The notes beneath the pieces are model-generated. The model saw only the letters and a program-made list of their open reading frames with translations, had not been told where the DNA came from and made no database searches. Shown piece by piece: positions 42,821-52,688 of a stretch of DNA of 64,000 nucleotides (its first letter is position 1; the number at the start of each line of letters is the position of its first letter). The DNA is taken from NCBI GenBank assembly GCA_029001845.1, contig JAREWP010000101.1, positions 62,001 through 126,000 of the forward strand. Reading direction: 5' to 3'. Origin of the DNA: Candidatus Magnetocorallium paracelense. Lineage in GTDB: Bacteria; Nitrospirota; Thermodesulfovibrionia; Thermodesulfovibrionales; Magnetobacteriaceae. The position numbers and the translations under genes are program-made.

Positions 42821-45800
42821 GTGAGATCAAAACAAATACCCCTCTTTGCCCGTTTAAATGTCAGAATTACACTTTTTTTATTCTTTATTGTTGCTGCGCC
42901 CTTATCGTTTACTCTTTTTTTGCTTGGAACCAACCTCAAAGACCATTACAGAAATTCTGTTCTTGACAAGTATTACCATGAACTGGAGTTGAAGACTGAA
43001 AAGTGTAATGAGCTTCTCGGTCTTGCGAAAAGTGAAATAATGGCTCTTGTAAAAGTCATTGAAAGCGATCTGTTAAAAAACGAAAAACATGATGTCAACT
43101 TATCATTATCGGATAATTTAAAGCAATTTAGCAGCTCGGAATTATACAAAGTAATGGCCAATGATTTAAAACATTCGATCCTTAAAAACAGCAACTATCT
43201 GATCATCAGGTTTATCAGCGCCGGAGGGCAGGAAATAATAAGATTTAACCGTACCTCTTCAGGTGTTGTCACGGTGCCCCTTGATGAATTGCAGAATAAA
43301 AGAATGAGGGAATATTTCAGGCTTTTTATTGAAGCTAAAACGGAAGATGTTCATGCTTTTCCAATTTCACTGAATAAAGAGGAAGGAAGAATAGAGAAGC
43401 CCCATACGCCGGTGCTGCGTCTTGGCAAACGTCTCTTTCTGGAGAGCGGGAAACTCTTTGGTGTAATCGTTATCAACGTACATGCGAAGATGTTTTTCGG
43501 AGCATTACCAAAAGATATTAAATCGGGATTTCAGATTATAGACAATGAAGGAAACTATTTACGCCACTGGAACAGGAATATTCTCTACGGAAAGGATTTG
43601 GGCCACAGTGCGAATCTTTTCGAAGAAGAGCCTGAGTTAAAGGAAAACGTTGAAAAATTTGACTCCAAAATCCATTACGATCCTGAACTTAAGGAGTTCA
43701 GAGTGTGGAAGAAATTCTTTTACGATCTCGGAGACTCCAGATATTGGATATTTATGGAACGGCACTCCGAAGAATCGATTGTGGCGTCGTGGTTTTCAAT
43801 GGTGCAAAGCGGCCTGATTCGAATTGGAATTACCATGACTATTTGTTTTTTACTCTTTCTGATTATTACACATAGGGCTTTTTTACCTCTTATAAAGCTA
43901 AGCGACACAATAAGAACCTTTGGTGAAGGCAATTTTGGCAAGCGAATCAATATTAAATCCAAAACAGAGGTCGGATCTATTGCAGGCTCCTTTAATGATA
44001 TGGCAGAGAAACTGGAGATTGCAGACTATGAACTTAGAAAAAGAATTGCTTTGCAAACGTCCATTTCCGAGATTGCACCGAATGCGCATATCATCACCGA
44101 TATAAATGGTTGTATTATAACGGTCAACCCTTCGGCTGAAAAGATATTTGGTTATGAAGTCAGGGAGCTTACAGGAGAAAACGTTAAAATACTCATGCCT
44201 TCTCCGCACAGAGAGTTACACGATGACTATATAAACAGCTATCTCAGTACCGGTATACAAAAGACGCTTTACAGAAGCACCAAAGTAAAGGCAATCAAAA
44301 AGAGCGGTATTAAGTTTGACTGCATGATTTATGTGGGGGAAGCAAAGGTTGATGATAACAGGGTTTTTGTGGGAATTATTGAGGATATCACAGAACGACA
44401 ACATCTGGAAAGGGCCTTACATTCACTTACCGAGTGCAGCCAAACGCTGTTACTTTCAACGGACTCTCAGAAAATGTTTGAAGATATTTGCACTATTATA
44501 ACAAGACCGGGCGGATACCATATGGCCTGGATCGGCGTCGTTGAAAAAGAAAACAAAGAGAAAGTCAGGACTCTGGCATACAGTGGAGTTGAAGAGGGAT
44601 ATCCTGAAGGTTTCGAGCTTAATCAAATTGACCGGGAAAACAACGCCGAACCTGCCGGAACTGCAATGAGAACCGGCAAACCTGTGTCCTGTCAGAACAT
44701 TCATAATGATCCTAAATTCGATCAGTGGAGGGACCAGGCATTGAAAAGAGGTTATGACTCTTGCATTGCACTGCCCCTATGTAACAGTGCGGCCTGTTAT
44801 GGTGTTCTGAATATTTACTCAGCCGAATCTCATGCTTTTTCAGACAGCGAGACAGAGCTTTTACAGAAGCTGGCAGAGAATCTGTCCTATCGCCACATCA
44901 TGCTTTTGGAGTTTGAGAAACGTCAGAGGGCCGAGGTATCACTGCGAGAGAACGAGGAAAAATTTCGACTCCTTGCAGAGCATATTGAAGACGTGTTTTG
45001 GATGAGCACGCCCGGCGTCACAGAGATGCTTTACATCAGCCCTGCCTATGAGAAGTTATGGGGCAAGACAAGGCAGAGCCTTTATAATTCTCCAAAATCT
45101 TTTATAGACAGCGTTCATCCTGATGATAAAGATAAGTTGTCAGAAGGGTTGAAAGAGCATGCAGACGGTAAGTGGGATTTTGATTATCGCATCCTGCGAC
45201 CTGATGGCAGTGTCCGCTGGATTAGAGACAGAGGATTTCCCATAACGAATGAAGATGGCGCATTAATTAAGATGACAGGCATCGCAACGGATATTACAGA
45301 GATTAAGGAAGCCGAGGAGACGTTAAAAAAGCATTCCATGACAGATGGGTTGACCGGACTTTTTAATCGCCGTACTTTTGACAATGCATTGGAGAACGAG
45401 TGGGCCAGAAGTATCAGAACCAAAACGCCGCTGTCATTAATAATGCTCGATATCGATTTTTTTAAAAAGTTTAACGACGGCTACGGGCATCTAAAGGGGG
45501 ACGAATGCCTGAAAGAGGTTGCCTGTAAACTACAGGAGTTCGTACAAAGACCTGGAGATTTGCCGGCTCGTTATGGTGGTGAAGAGTTTGCCATCATACT
45601 GCCTGTTACGGATAAAGACGGCGTCCTCTCAGTTGCAGAAAAGATACGAAATGGAATAGAATCTTTGTCTATACCTCATAAGTTTTCCGAATCAGGAAAT
45701 TATGTAACTGCCAGTGTGGGGGCAGGCACAATAATCCCGACTTCGGAAACATTGCCGGACATGCTTATAACACTTGCTGACAGAGCCTTATATAAGGCAA

Positions 45801-45835
45801 AGCAGGCAGGAAAAAATTGCGTAAGATCAGATTAA
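42821..45835 (+). CDS. Membrane diguanylate cyclase: Cache-like-HAMP-PAS-GAF-PAS-GGDEF
   Basis: 1004 residues. TM1 (about 14-36), an extended periplasmic sensor (about 40-320), TM2 (about 330-352), HAMP, PAS1 (about 415-530, ending IIEDITERQ), GAF (about 540-700), PAS2 (about 715-835, ATDITEIKE), and GGDEF (about 845-1004) with MTDGLTGLFNRR and active site ARYGGEEF. An I-site RxxD is not evident before it. It synthesises c-di-GMP. The start is GTG 42821 with only a weak AGG ahead. It follows two orphan binding proteins, which may feed its periplasmic domain. Confidence 0.92.
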   Translation: MRSKQIPLFARLNVRITLFLFFIVAAPLSFTLFLLGTNLKDHYRNSVLDKYYHELELKTEKCNELLGLAKSEIMALVKVIESDLLKNEKHDVNLSLSDNLKQFSSSELYKVMANDLKHSILKNSNYLIIRFISAGGQEIIRFNRTSSGVVTVPLDELQNKRMREYFRLFIEAKTEDVHAFPISLNKEEGRIEKPHTPVLRLGKRLFLESGKLFGVIVINVHAKMFFGALPKDIKSGFQIIDNEGNYLRHWNRNILYGKDLGHSANLFEEEPELKENVEKFDSKIHYDPELKEFRVWKKFFYDLGDSRYWIFMERHSEESIVASWFSMVQSGLIRIGITMTICFLLFLIITHRAFLPLIKLSDTIRTFGEGNFGKRINIKSKTEVGSIAGSFNDMAEKLEIADYELRKRIALQTSISEIAPNAHIITDINGCIITVNPSAEKIFGYEVRELTGENVKILMPSPHRELHDDYINSYLSTGIQKTLYRSTKVKAIKKSGIKFDCMIYVGEAKVDDNRVFVGIIEDITERQHLERALHSLTECSQTLLLSTDSQKMFEDICTIITRPGGYHMAWIGVVEKENKEKVRTLAYSGVEEGYPEGFELNQIDRENNAEPAGTAMRTGKPVSCQNIHNDPKFDQWRDQALKRGYDSCIALPLCNSAACYGVLNIYSAESHAFSDSETELLQKLAENLSYRHIMLLEFEKRQRAEVSLRENEEKFRLLAEHIEDVFWMSTPGVTEMLYISPAYEKLWGKTRQSLYNSPKSFIDSVHPDDKDKLSEGLKEHADGKWDFDYRILRPDGSVRWIRDRGFPITNEDGALIKMTGIATDITEIKEAEETLKKHSMTDGLTGLFNRRTFDNALENEWARSIRTKTPLSLIMLDIDFFKKFNDGYGHLKGDECLKEVACKLQEFVQRPGDLPARYGGEEFAIILPVTDKDGVLSVAEKIRNGIESLSIPHKFSESGNYVTASVGAGTIIPTSETLPDMLITLADRALYKAKQAGKNCVRSD

Positions 45836-45857
45836 GGCATAAGGCATAAGAAAGAAA

Positions 45858-46160
45858 AATATTGTGACCCTTTTACGCACGATTTTATTTATAAGGGCCT
45901 AATAGTCTTCAGCTTTCAGTCTATACACCTAACCTGGCAAAGCCAGTACAAAAAAGATTTCCTGCTACCTATTAATGACAAATGACAAAAACCAAATGTC
46001 AAATCAAATCCAAATGACTAAATGTCAAAGCCTGCTCAATTCTCTTTTTTTGACATTTGAGCTTTGACATTGATTTGGCTTTTGAGCTTTGGAATTTGAC
46101 ATTCATAAATATTGTTGCTTTTTTGCGCACGATTTAACTTATAAGCGACTAAGTAGTTAC
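45858..46160. repeat. Repeat-filled gap with flanking direct repeats
   Basis: The 407-bp gap 45836-46242 has no gene. A ~45-bp direct repeat (AATATTGTGACCCTTTTACG... and AATATTGTTGCTTTTTTGCG..., both followed by CACGATTT and CTTATAAG-like words) flanks an imperfect inverted repeat made of ATGTCAAA/TTTGACAT words (about 45980-46100). Fragments of the TAACTACTTAG family lie at 45895-45935 and 46149-46159. Confidence 0.6.
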
Positions 46161-46242
46161 GAAATAACGTGCCGGTTTAACCATAAAGACAGAAAGAAAA
46201 AATATTTACCAAGATGATGAAACCAATGAAAAGGAGAGTAAT

Positions 46243-46611
46243 ATGATCGATTCACTATACGAGAGACTTGGGGGCGCGGCAGCTATTGATAAGGCTGTCG
46301 ATATATTTTATGAAAAGGTGTTGGCCGATTTGCGTATTAACCATTTTTTTAAAGATCTGGATATGAAGAGGCAGTCAGCCATGCAGAAGTCTTTTCTCAC
46401 ATTTGCTTTTGGCGGCTCAACTAAGTACGATGGCAAAACCATGAGAGCAGCCCATGCATCGCCTGTTGAAAAGGGTCTTAATGACAGCCATTTCGATGCT
46501 GTTATGGAACATCTTGCGTCGACCCTGGAAGAGCTGAGCGTGCCTCCCGAGGTAATAAAAGAGGCTGCCAATATAGCCGAAAGTGTGCGAAACGACGTGC
46601 TGGGACGATAA
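46243..46611 (+). CDS. glbN: Group I truncated hemoglobin
   Basis: 122 residues. LYERLGGAAAIDKAVDIFYEKVLAD, the B10/E-helix region HFFKDLDMKRQSAMQKSFLTFAFGG, and the proximal His in HASPVEKGLNDSHFD match trHbN/GlbN. The protein binds O2 or NO; many relatives detoxify NO or act as electron-transfer partners. AAGGAG lies before the ATG. It is near two hemerythrin proteins in the window, underlining O2/NO handling. The following gene starts 54 bp after its stop. Confidence 0.94.
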   Translation: MIDSLYERLGGAAAIDKAVDIFYEKVLADLRINHFFKDLDMKRQSAMQKSFLTFAFGGSTKYDGKTMRAAHASPVEKGLNDSHFDAVMEHLASTLEELSVPPEVIKEAANIAESVRNDVLGR

Positions 46612-46664
46612 AATCCTTGTATAGTAATAACAATTTTATGATATTAACAAAGGAGGTCTTAATT

Positions 46665-47549
46665 ATGAGTTATTCAAGCAAGTTATCATGTGTTTTAATG
46701 GTGTTCCTGTCATTATTCTTAATTGCAGGTGTTTCTATTGCTTCTGACGATGAAGTATGTCCTGAAACCGTAACGATTTCCTGTGATGGAGAAAAAACGT
46801 TGGAGCCTTACCGCTATAACTATTACGACAGGTGTGAATGGCACAATACATTTCAATACGATTGGGGTTCTGAGGAGTTCTACCTCTATTGGTGTGAAAG
46901 CGGAGGCTGTGGAAATGTGGCATACGATTATGACGGTAATTTCGAAGCGCCTTATTGGGTGCTTGTTATGGCGAGATATGATAATACGGAAGGTAACAGA
47001 TACGCTTCATATGTAGGCGAGCATTATGATGTGGAAGGTACATTTGAGCTTGACCAGGGCTGCACTCATATTTGTGACGGATATTGGGAGTGGACGACTG
47101 ACGAATGCTATGGGGAATGGGTTGAACGGTGCTACGGCGATCCTATATGCGGCGAGTCTCTGGAAGCAACGGTACCGCCTTCCGACGCGATTCCCGATAT
47201 TAAGGCGAATGGAGAGGACGGCCCCTTAAAGATTTCCGCCGGCAACGCTCTTGTTATTGAAGTGAGCTTGGAACCGATGGATTTATCAGATCAGAATGCA
47301 GATTGGTGGATATGGGCTCAAACGCCTTTCGGACAGTACTATTATGATGCCATAGGGACCCCTAAAAGCTGGAAACAGGGAACCTCTGTAACGTATCAGT
47401 CCAGTCTCTATAATTTACAGCCCACTAAAATTTTAGATCGTAATTTACCAAAAGGCCTCTATACATTCTATTTTGAAGTGGATATGAATATGGACGGCAT
47501 AAAAGATATGGAGATAATTACGGATAGTGTAGAAGTTATTGTAGAGTAA
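46665..47549 (+). CDS. Secreted cysteine-rich protein with a shared C-terminal domain
   Basis: 294 residues from ATG 46665, placed by AAGGAGG 8 bp upstream (an in-frame TTG at 46617 lacks one). A signal peptide ends at SIASDDEV. The middle is rich in Cys, Trp and Tyr (CEWHNTFQYDWG, CTHICDGYWEW), suggesting disulphides. The C-terminal ~115 residues (from PPSDAIPDIKANG to the end) match the C-terminal domain of the truncated protein at 20777: both have an N-terminal DI/EI..NG strand, GP/TPFG..Y..D, and GLYTFYFEVDMNMDG / GVYTFYFIVDLIMNG. The family is otherwise unknown. Confidence 0.75.
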   Translation: MSYSSKLSCVLMVFLSLFLIAGVSIASDDEVCPETVTISCDGEKTLEPYRYNYYDRCEWHNTFQYDWGSEEFYLYWCESGGCGNVAYDYDGNFEAPYWVLVMARYDNTEGNRYASYVGEHYDVEGTFELDQGCTHICDGYWEWTTDECYGEWVERCYGDPICGESLEATVPPSDAIPDIKANGEDGPLKISAGNALVIEVSLEPMDLSDQNADWWIWAQTPFGQYYYDAIGTPKSWKQGTSVTYQSSLYNLQPTKILDRNLPKGLYTFYFEVDMNMDGIKDMEIITDSVEVIVE

Positions 47550-47645
47550 CGTCCATAACCTCCGGTTCACAATAAAGCACGAAAACTTAAAGCAAAAAGA
47601 AGAACATGGGATATTTTAACCACAAAGGGCACGAAGTTTTTAACT

Positions 47646-47808
47646 AAAAACGGCAGTCAGCTCTCAGCAATCAGCAATCAGCAAAAGAAATTTCTGACAC
47701 TACACTTATAATAAGCATCACCTCAGGGGTGAGTTAAAATAAAGCTGTAAGCTGTTGTAATTAAAAAGCTGACAGATGATGGCTGACTGCTAAATGCTGT
47801 TTTTTTTC
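47646..47808. repeat. Dispersed element AAAAACGGCAGTCAGC (copy 1)
   Basis: From AAAAACGGCAGTCAGCT to GACTGCTAAATGCTGTTTTTTTT, about 163 bp, with imperfect terminal inversion. A close copy, including the internal CATCA(CC)TCAGGGGTGAGTTA-like block, lies at 63031-63182. It is non-coding, at the 3' side of the REC-GGDEF gene. Confidence 0.72.
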
Positions 47809-47815
47809 AATCCTG

Positions 47816-48733
47816 TCATTGGCCGACTATCTCTATTTCCGTACGATTACGGCCGTTGTTTTTTGCTTTATAGAGCGCCAGGTCAGCTGTTTTAATCAGA
47901 TCGTTCATGTCCGAATCCGTAAGATTTTTCGCAAGACATACGCCGGTGCTGATAGAGACCACTATCACTCCCTCTGAGGTAGTGATAGATGACTGACATA
48001 TCGTTTTTCTTAGTCGTTCCACTTTGTTTAATGTTGTTTCGATGTCGTAGTCAGGCATCAGCAAAAGGAATTCCTCGCCTCCATATCTGCCGACGACATC
48101 ATAAGGTCTGGAATCGGCGAGAAGCATTTTAGAGACTTTACGGAGCACCTGATCGCCTGCAAGATGGCCATAGGTGTCGTTTACTTTTTTGAAGTGGTCA
48201 ATGTCTATCATTGCCAGACATAGTGGCGATCCCTTTCTCTTTGCTCTTTCCAACTCCTTATCCAGCACTTCTTCGATTTTTCCTCGGTTCGCCAATCCGG
48301 TGAGCGCATCGTGAGCCGCCTTTTCTTTTAACAAATTCCGTGAATCGACAACTTCTCTGTTGAGCTCAACAATGCGACGGCCGGCGCGTAATCTGACTCT
48401 CAGTTCTTCTTTATTAAACGGTTTTGTTATATAGTCGTCAGCTCCGGCTTCCATGCCTTCGATAATGTCTTCAGGCTCGCTTCTGGATGAAAGGAGCAAA
48501 ATATAAGTGTAATATTCGCTGTTAAGTTTCCTTGTTTCACGGCAAATTACAAGACCGTCCATGCCGGGCATTTCCCAATCCAATATTAGGAGGTCAGGCG
48601 AACTTGGCGATTGTATCAGTTCCCATGCAGCTTCGCCATTGCTGACTGAAAGAACTTCGTAGCCGAAGTCCTGCAGGAATTTTTCAAGGCGGAAGCGTAC
48701 TATGTTTTCGTCATCTGCAATTAGTACTTTCAT
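47816..48733 (-). CDS. Response regulator diguanylate cyclase REC-GGDEF
   Basis: 305 residues. Receiver (2-122) has ADDE, Asp in LLILDWEMPGMDG and YITKPFN. The GGDEF domain (about 138-302) starts HDALTGLANRGKIEEVL and has the active site VGRYGGEEFLLL. An RxxD-type inhibitory site five residues before GGEEF is replaced by SRPYDVVG-, so product inhibition may be absent or reduced. It overlaps the 1240-residue hybrid kinase by 4 bp (ATGA), so that kinase is the evident cognate partner. Confidence 0.94.
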   Translation of the reverse strand: MKVLIADDENIVRFRLEKFLQDFGYEVLSVSNGEAAWELIQSPSSPDLLILDWEMPGMDGLVICRETRKLNSEYYTYILLLSSRSEPEDIIEGMEAGADDYITKPFNKEELRVRLRAGRRIVELNREVVDSRNLLKEKAAHDALTGLANRGKIEEVLDKELERAKRKGSPLCLAMIDIDHFKKVNDTYGHLAGDQVLRKVSKMLLADSRPYDVVGRYGGEEFLLLMPDYDIETTLNKVERLRKTICQSSITTSEGVIVVSISTGVCLAKNLTDSDMNDLIKTADLALYKAKNNGRNRTEIEIVGQ

Positions 48734-51700
48734 TCAACATTCTCATCCAGATAGCTTCTCAGAGAGCATACCATGAAATCGAGGTTCTCTACCATTGCAT
48801 CATAGGTCTCCCGAGCTTCTTCCACTTTCTCTTTTCTGCCTATCTTTTCGAGTTTGAGGGCGTATTCCCATGCAGAGTTTTGTTCGAAGTTGGAAATAGC
48901 ACCTTTTAACTTGTGAGCGGATTTTGCAAGGTCTTCATTATTTTTCCTTGACATAGCGTTGTTTACTTTTTCTACATAACCTGGGATGTCATTAATGAAC
49001 ATGGCGGCCATTTTTCTGAAAAACCCTTCGTCATTGTCAAATTTTTTAATCATTCTATCTATGTCAGGCCTGTTCTTTGTGTCATTGACGCTTGATACTT
49101 GCAGGAGGTTGTTGATGGTTTTAAAAAGATCTTTTTTCCGTACCGGTTTTGAAAGGTAATAATCCATACCGGCGTTTAAACATTTGTCTCTGTCATCCTC
49201 AAAGGCCAGGGCAGTTAAGGCGATTATGGGGATATGAGTTGAATCGGCTTTTTGCTTCTCCCATGTCCTGATTTCTTCCGTTGCTTTCAAACCGTCCATA
49301 ACAGGCATGTTCACATCCATCAACACCAGATCGAACGTCTCTCTTTTAACTGTGTTTACAGCTTCCAGGCCGTTTTCTACAATCTTGTAACGCAAATCAA
49401 GCTGTTTGCACAAGTTAGCGATTACATGGCGATTCATGTCGTCATCTTCTGCAACGAGGACGTAGAGATTATGAGATTTAAAAGTTGAGGTGTCGTCGTC
49501 TTCATCTTTGGTGTCGCAAATCACATTGTTACTGTGCAGGGCGATTTTTCTGCTCATGATTTTCATGATTGTGTTATAGAGGTATGACTTTTTGACAGGT
49601 TTCACCATTGTGGCTTCTATGCCTGCTTCCTTTGCTTTGGAGAGACCTAAATTTTCAGAGGCCAGCATTATTATAGATGTAATTGCCATGATTTGGTCTT
49701 GTTTTATTTCATTTGCCAGGGACATGCCGTCCATACCGGGCATATGCCAGTCCAGTATGGCGATCTCGAAGGGGCTGTTCTCGGCGATGGATTTATTCAT
49801 CTCATCAAGGGCCGCTCTTCCGTTGGAAGCTTCAGTTACTTTGACACCCCATGTTGTGAGGATTTCCCTCAAAATTAATCGGTTTGTGGCATTATCGTCA
49901 ACAACAAGCATTCTGAATCCCGATATGGCGACCAACTGCTCCTTCATGGCTCTCATCTCTTCTCTTTCTCCCTGCTTCTGCAACTTAATATTGAAAAAGA
50001 AGGTGCTGCCCTGTCCCTGTTTGCTTTCCACCCAAATCGTACCGGACATCTTTTCAACCAGCTCTTTGCATATTGATAATCCCAGCCCGGTTCCGCCATA
50101 CTCCCTTGTTGTAGAGATATCGGCCTGAGTAAAGGAGTCGAATATTCGTTTGATTTTCTCTTCAGGAATTCCAATGCCTGTATCACGGACTTTAAAAAGT
50201 ACAGTGCATTCGTCATTCAGGTCATCCGTTTTTTCGACATCCACTACAATCTCTCCATGATCTGTAAACTTAATGGCATTAGAAATTAGGTTAATAAGTA
50301 CCTGCTGCAATCTGTTGGGATCGCCTGTTACAAGTTCAGGTACATCGGGTTTCATATGAACCAAAAGTTCCAGTCCTTTCCCTGCCGCCCTGGGAGAGAG
50401 GATGTCTCCTGTATTGTCAAGTACTTCACGAAGATTGAAACCGGTATTATCCAGCTCCAGCCTTCCGGATTCTATTTTGGAAAAATCAAGTACATCGTTT
50501 ATTAAGTTCAGAAGGTTCTCTCCTGCTGTTTGTGATATCCTTACGTAATCTTTCTGTTCGTCGTTCAACTCGGTGTCGCTTAACAGGTCCGCCATGCCGA
50601 TAATTGCGTTTAAAGGCGTTCTGATTTCGTGACTCATTGACGCCAGAAAAAAGGATTTGTACTTGCTTGCCTGAGTGAGCTCGACTGCTTTTTCCTCCAA
50701 AGACTCTCTGTACCGCAGCGATTCGTTCAGGAGTTCCTCTATTCTTGTTGTAAACTGAACTTTATTAATAAATATCGCCGCCTGATTCGCCATCTGATTA
50801 ATCAATGTCATCTGAGTATCCGAAAATTCAGTATAAGAAGCAATTTCGATCACCCCTGTCAGATCCTGCTCAAAGATGACCGGAGAAAGAGCAATATTCA
50901 GTGGATCGCTTTCTCCTGTCCCTGTTGTCACTCTGAGGTGTCCGGCCGGCACATCTGTAATATAAAGCGGCTTCATATCGAGAGCACACTGCCCTACCGG
51001 GCCCTGGCCTATATCAAATGTCACAGTCTTTTCTACAGCAGAGCTGAAACCGTAAGAGCTGTTCAATGCCAGCACAGGCTCGTTGTTTTTTAACTCCACC
51101 AGATAGAAAACGCCGCATACGCCCTTTGTCAATCTGGTAAGTTCCATAATGACAGGTTCCGTTATCTCACTGATCTTGTTTGCTCCCTGGAGCATACCCG
51201 ATATATTTGCAATATTGGTCTTTAGCAGGTTTTGATTTTCCAGCTTGGTTTTTGACGTATTGAGGCTGTCTATCATTTGTTCAAAAGTCCTTGCCAGAAT
51301 GCCGGTCTCATCGGAGGAGGTAATCTCCACTTTTACGGAGAGATCCCCTTTGGCTACAGCTTCCGCTGTTTCCGTTAATAACGAAAGAGAATCATTAATG
51401 GATGTTGCAGAGAAAAGACCGACAAGAATTATTATTGAGGTGGCCAGTAAAACACCGAATACAATTAGGAGAATGTAGTTTTCGGCGGACTCCTTAGAAT
51501 TCATTCGACGGCCGTCGACAAGGTCATTTTCAACGGTAATGAATTTTCCGATAATCTCCCTCATCTCGTCCATAAGGTTCTTGCCGACTTTGCTTTCTAT
51601 AATCGAGATTACCCCTTCAAAGGATAATTTGTGCCTGTCTATCTCCCTTTTTATGGAAATTTCAGGCTCCGCGGCCTCTTCTTTCCACTCTTTCGCCAGG

Positions 51701-52452
51701 CTGTCGAGCTCCTCTGCTTTCTCCATAATAACGGCGGGATAAGAAGGGGCATTAAGCAATCCAATGAGCTTACCCATGTTGTTTTGAAGAGATTCCTCTC
51801 CGATTCTATATGATTCCAGGAATTCCTCTTTCCCTGTGATTAAAAAACCTCTTTGCCCGTTTTCCCGATCTGCTATGTTTTTTGCAATAGCCAGCGTCAG
51901 GTATCTGCCCTGAGGCGCATTGTGTGTTAAAAAGAAATTGTCTAATTGAGCAATGAGATTCCTAATATTGTCTAAAATGGCTTTCCCCTTGCCTCTGTCT
52001 ACTATATTCTGAAGCAGTTCCAGGTCAAAGGAGCCTTCTTGTATATCCTTGCGCATTTTAATTGTATCGGAAGCGTATCTCTGCCATTTCACAACAACAG
52101 TCTCAAGTTCATTTATTCTTTGTATCTGACCGGGGTTGTCGTGAACAAGGTGTTTGGCTTCACTTATCATGTTACCCACCGCTGCCATACTCGCGTCATA
52201 GGGCTCCAGAAATTCGGCATTACCTGTAAGGAGAAAGCCTCTCAAACCTGTCTCCATATTAATCAACTGCTCCAGAAGTACATGTCCTGAAGCTTTTGCT
52301 TTTTCAGTATGTGCGACCCAGTCGGTCGTCTTAAGAAGAGATTTGACATTTGTATAGATAGTAGCGGCAAATAGTGCTAAAAGCAGTATGGCGACAAAAT
52401 TGCCAAGGAGTATTTTATTTCTTATTTTAAGATTTAAAAACCAACGTTTCAT
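48730..52452 (-). CDS. Hybrid histidine kinase: CHASE3 x2-HAMP-GAF-HisKA-HATPase-REC-REC-Hpt
   Basis: 1240 residues. TM1 (about 13-33), two tandem CHASE3-like helical sensors (MxTGLRGFLLTG and REN-GQRGFLITG motifs), TM2 (about 328-350), HAMP, GAF (about 425-570), HisKA with ASMSHEIRTPLNAIIGM (phospho-His), ATPase with NLISNAIKF, DTGIGIPEEK and GGTGLGLSICK. Receiver 1 has AILDWHMPGMDG, receiver 2 has LVLMDVNMPVMDG, and the Hpt domain has AKSAHKLKGAISNF. It is a complete BarA/TorS-like relay. Its stop overlaps the start of REC-GGDEF, which probably receives the phosphate and raises c-di-GMP. Confidence 0.94.
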   Translation of the reverse strand: MKRWFLNLKIRNKILLGNFVAILLLALFAATIYTNVKSLLKTTDWVAHTEKAKASGHVLLEQLINMETGLRGFLLTGNAEFLEPYDASMAAVGNMISEAKHLVHDNPGQIQRINELETVVVKWQRYASDTIKMRKDIQEGSFDLELLQNIVDRGKGKAILDNIRNLIAQLDNFFLTHNAPQGRYLTLAIAKNIADRENGQRGFLITGKEEFLESYRIGEESLQNNMGKLIGLLNAPSYPAVIMEKAEELDSLAKEWKEEAAEPEISIKREIDRHKLSFEGVISIIESKVGKNLMDEMREIIGKFITVENDLVDGRRMNSKESAENYILLIVFGVLLATSIIILVGLFSATSINDSLSLLTETAEAVAKGDLSVKVEITSSDETGILARTFEQMIDSLNTSKTKLENQNLLKTNIANISGMLQGANKISEITEPVIMELTRLTKGVCGVFYLVELKNNEPVLALNSSYGFSSAVEKTVTFDIGQGPVGQCALDMKPLYITDVPAGHLRVTTGTGESDPLNIALSPVIFEQDLTGVIEIASYTEFSDTQMTLINQMANQAAIFINKVQFTTRIEELLNESLRYRESLEEKAVELTQASKYKSFFLASMSHEIRTPLNAIIGMADLLSDTELNDEQKDYVRISQTAGENLLNLINDVLDFSKIESGRLELDNTGFNLREVLDNTGDILSPRAAGKGLELLVHMKPDVPELVTGDPNRLQQVLINLISNAIKFTDHGEIVVDVEKTDDLNDECTVLFKVRDTGIGIPEEKIKRIFDSFTQADISTTREYGGTGLGLSICKELVEKMSGTIWVESKQGQGSTFFFNIKLQKQGEREEMRAMKEQLVAISGFRMLVVDDNATNRLILREILTTWGVKVTEASNGRAALDEMNKSIAENSPFEIAILDWHMPGMDGMSLANEIKQDQIMAITSIIMLASENLGLSKAKEAGIEATMVKPVKKSYLYNTIMKIMSRKIALHSNNVICDTKDEDDDTSTFKSHNLYVLVAEDDDMNRHVIANLCKQLDLRYKIVENGLEAVNTVKRETFDLVLMDVNMPVMDGLKATEEIRTWEKQKADSTHIPIIALTALAFEDDRDKCLNAGMDYYLSKPVRKKDLFKTINNLLQVSSVNDTKNRPDIDRMIKKFDNDEGFFRKMAAMFINDIPGYVEKVNNAMSRKNNEDLAKSAHKLKGAISNFEQNSAWEYALKLEKIGRKEKVEEARETYDAMVENLDFMVCSLRSYLDENVE

Positions 52453-52688
52453 CTCTAATCTCTTTATCTGTAAACAAAATCGCAGAGCGACGATGCCGCC
52501 TGCATGATTGTAATTATATCAGTATAGCACAGATTAATTTTATTACAAAAGTAGTTATAGTGATAGGATTCGGGTTTTTTTTGGTGTGGAATCGGTAACT
52601 CTGATTATATTAATTGCAATTCCGCTGAAGAGACCATGGATGTTATAAGAAATTGGATGGCTTAAAAAAGGACTTTATTAAGGTAAAG

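Noticed and set aside
49592-50128. A 178-residue plus-strand ORF
   Set aside because: It is the shadow of the 1240-residue hybrid kinase, whose receiver and ATPase motifs occupy the same bases.
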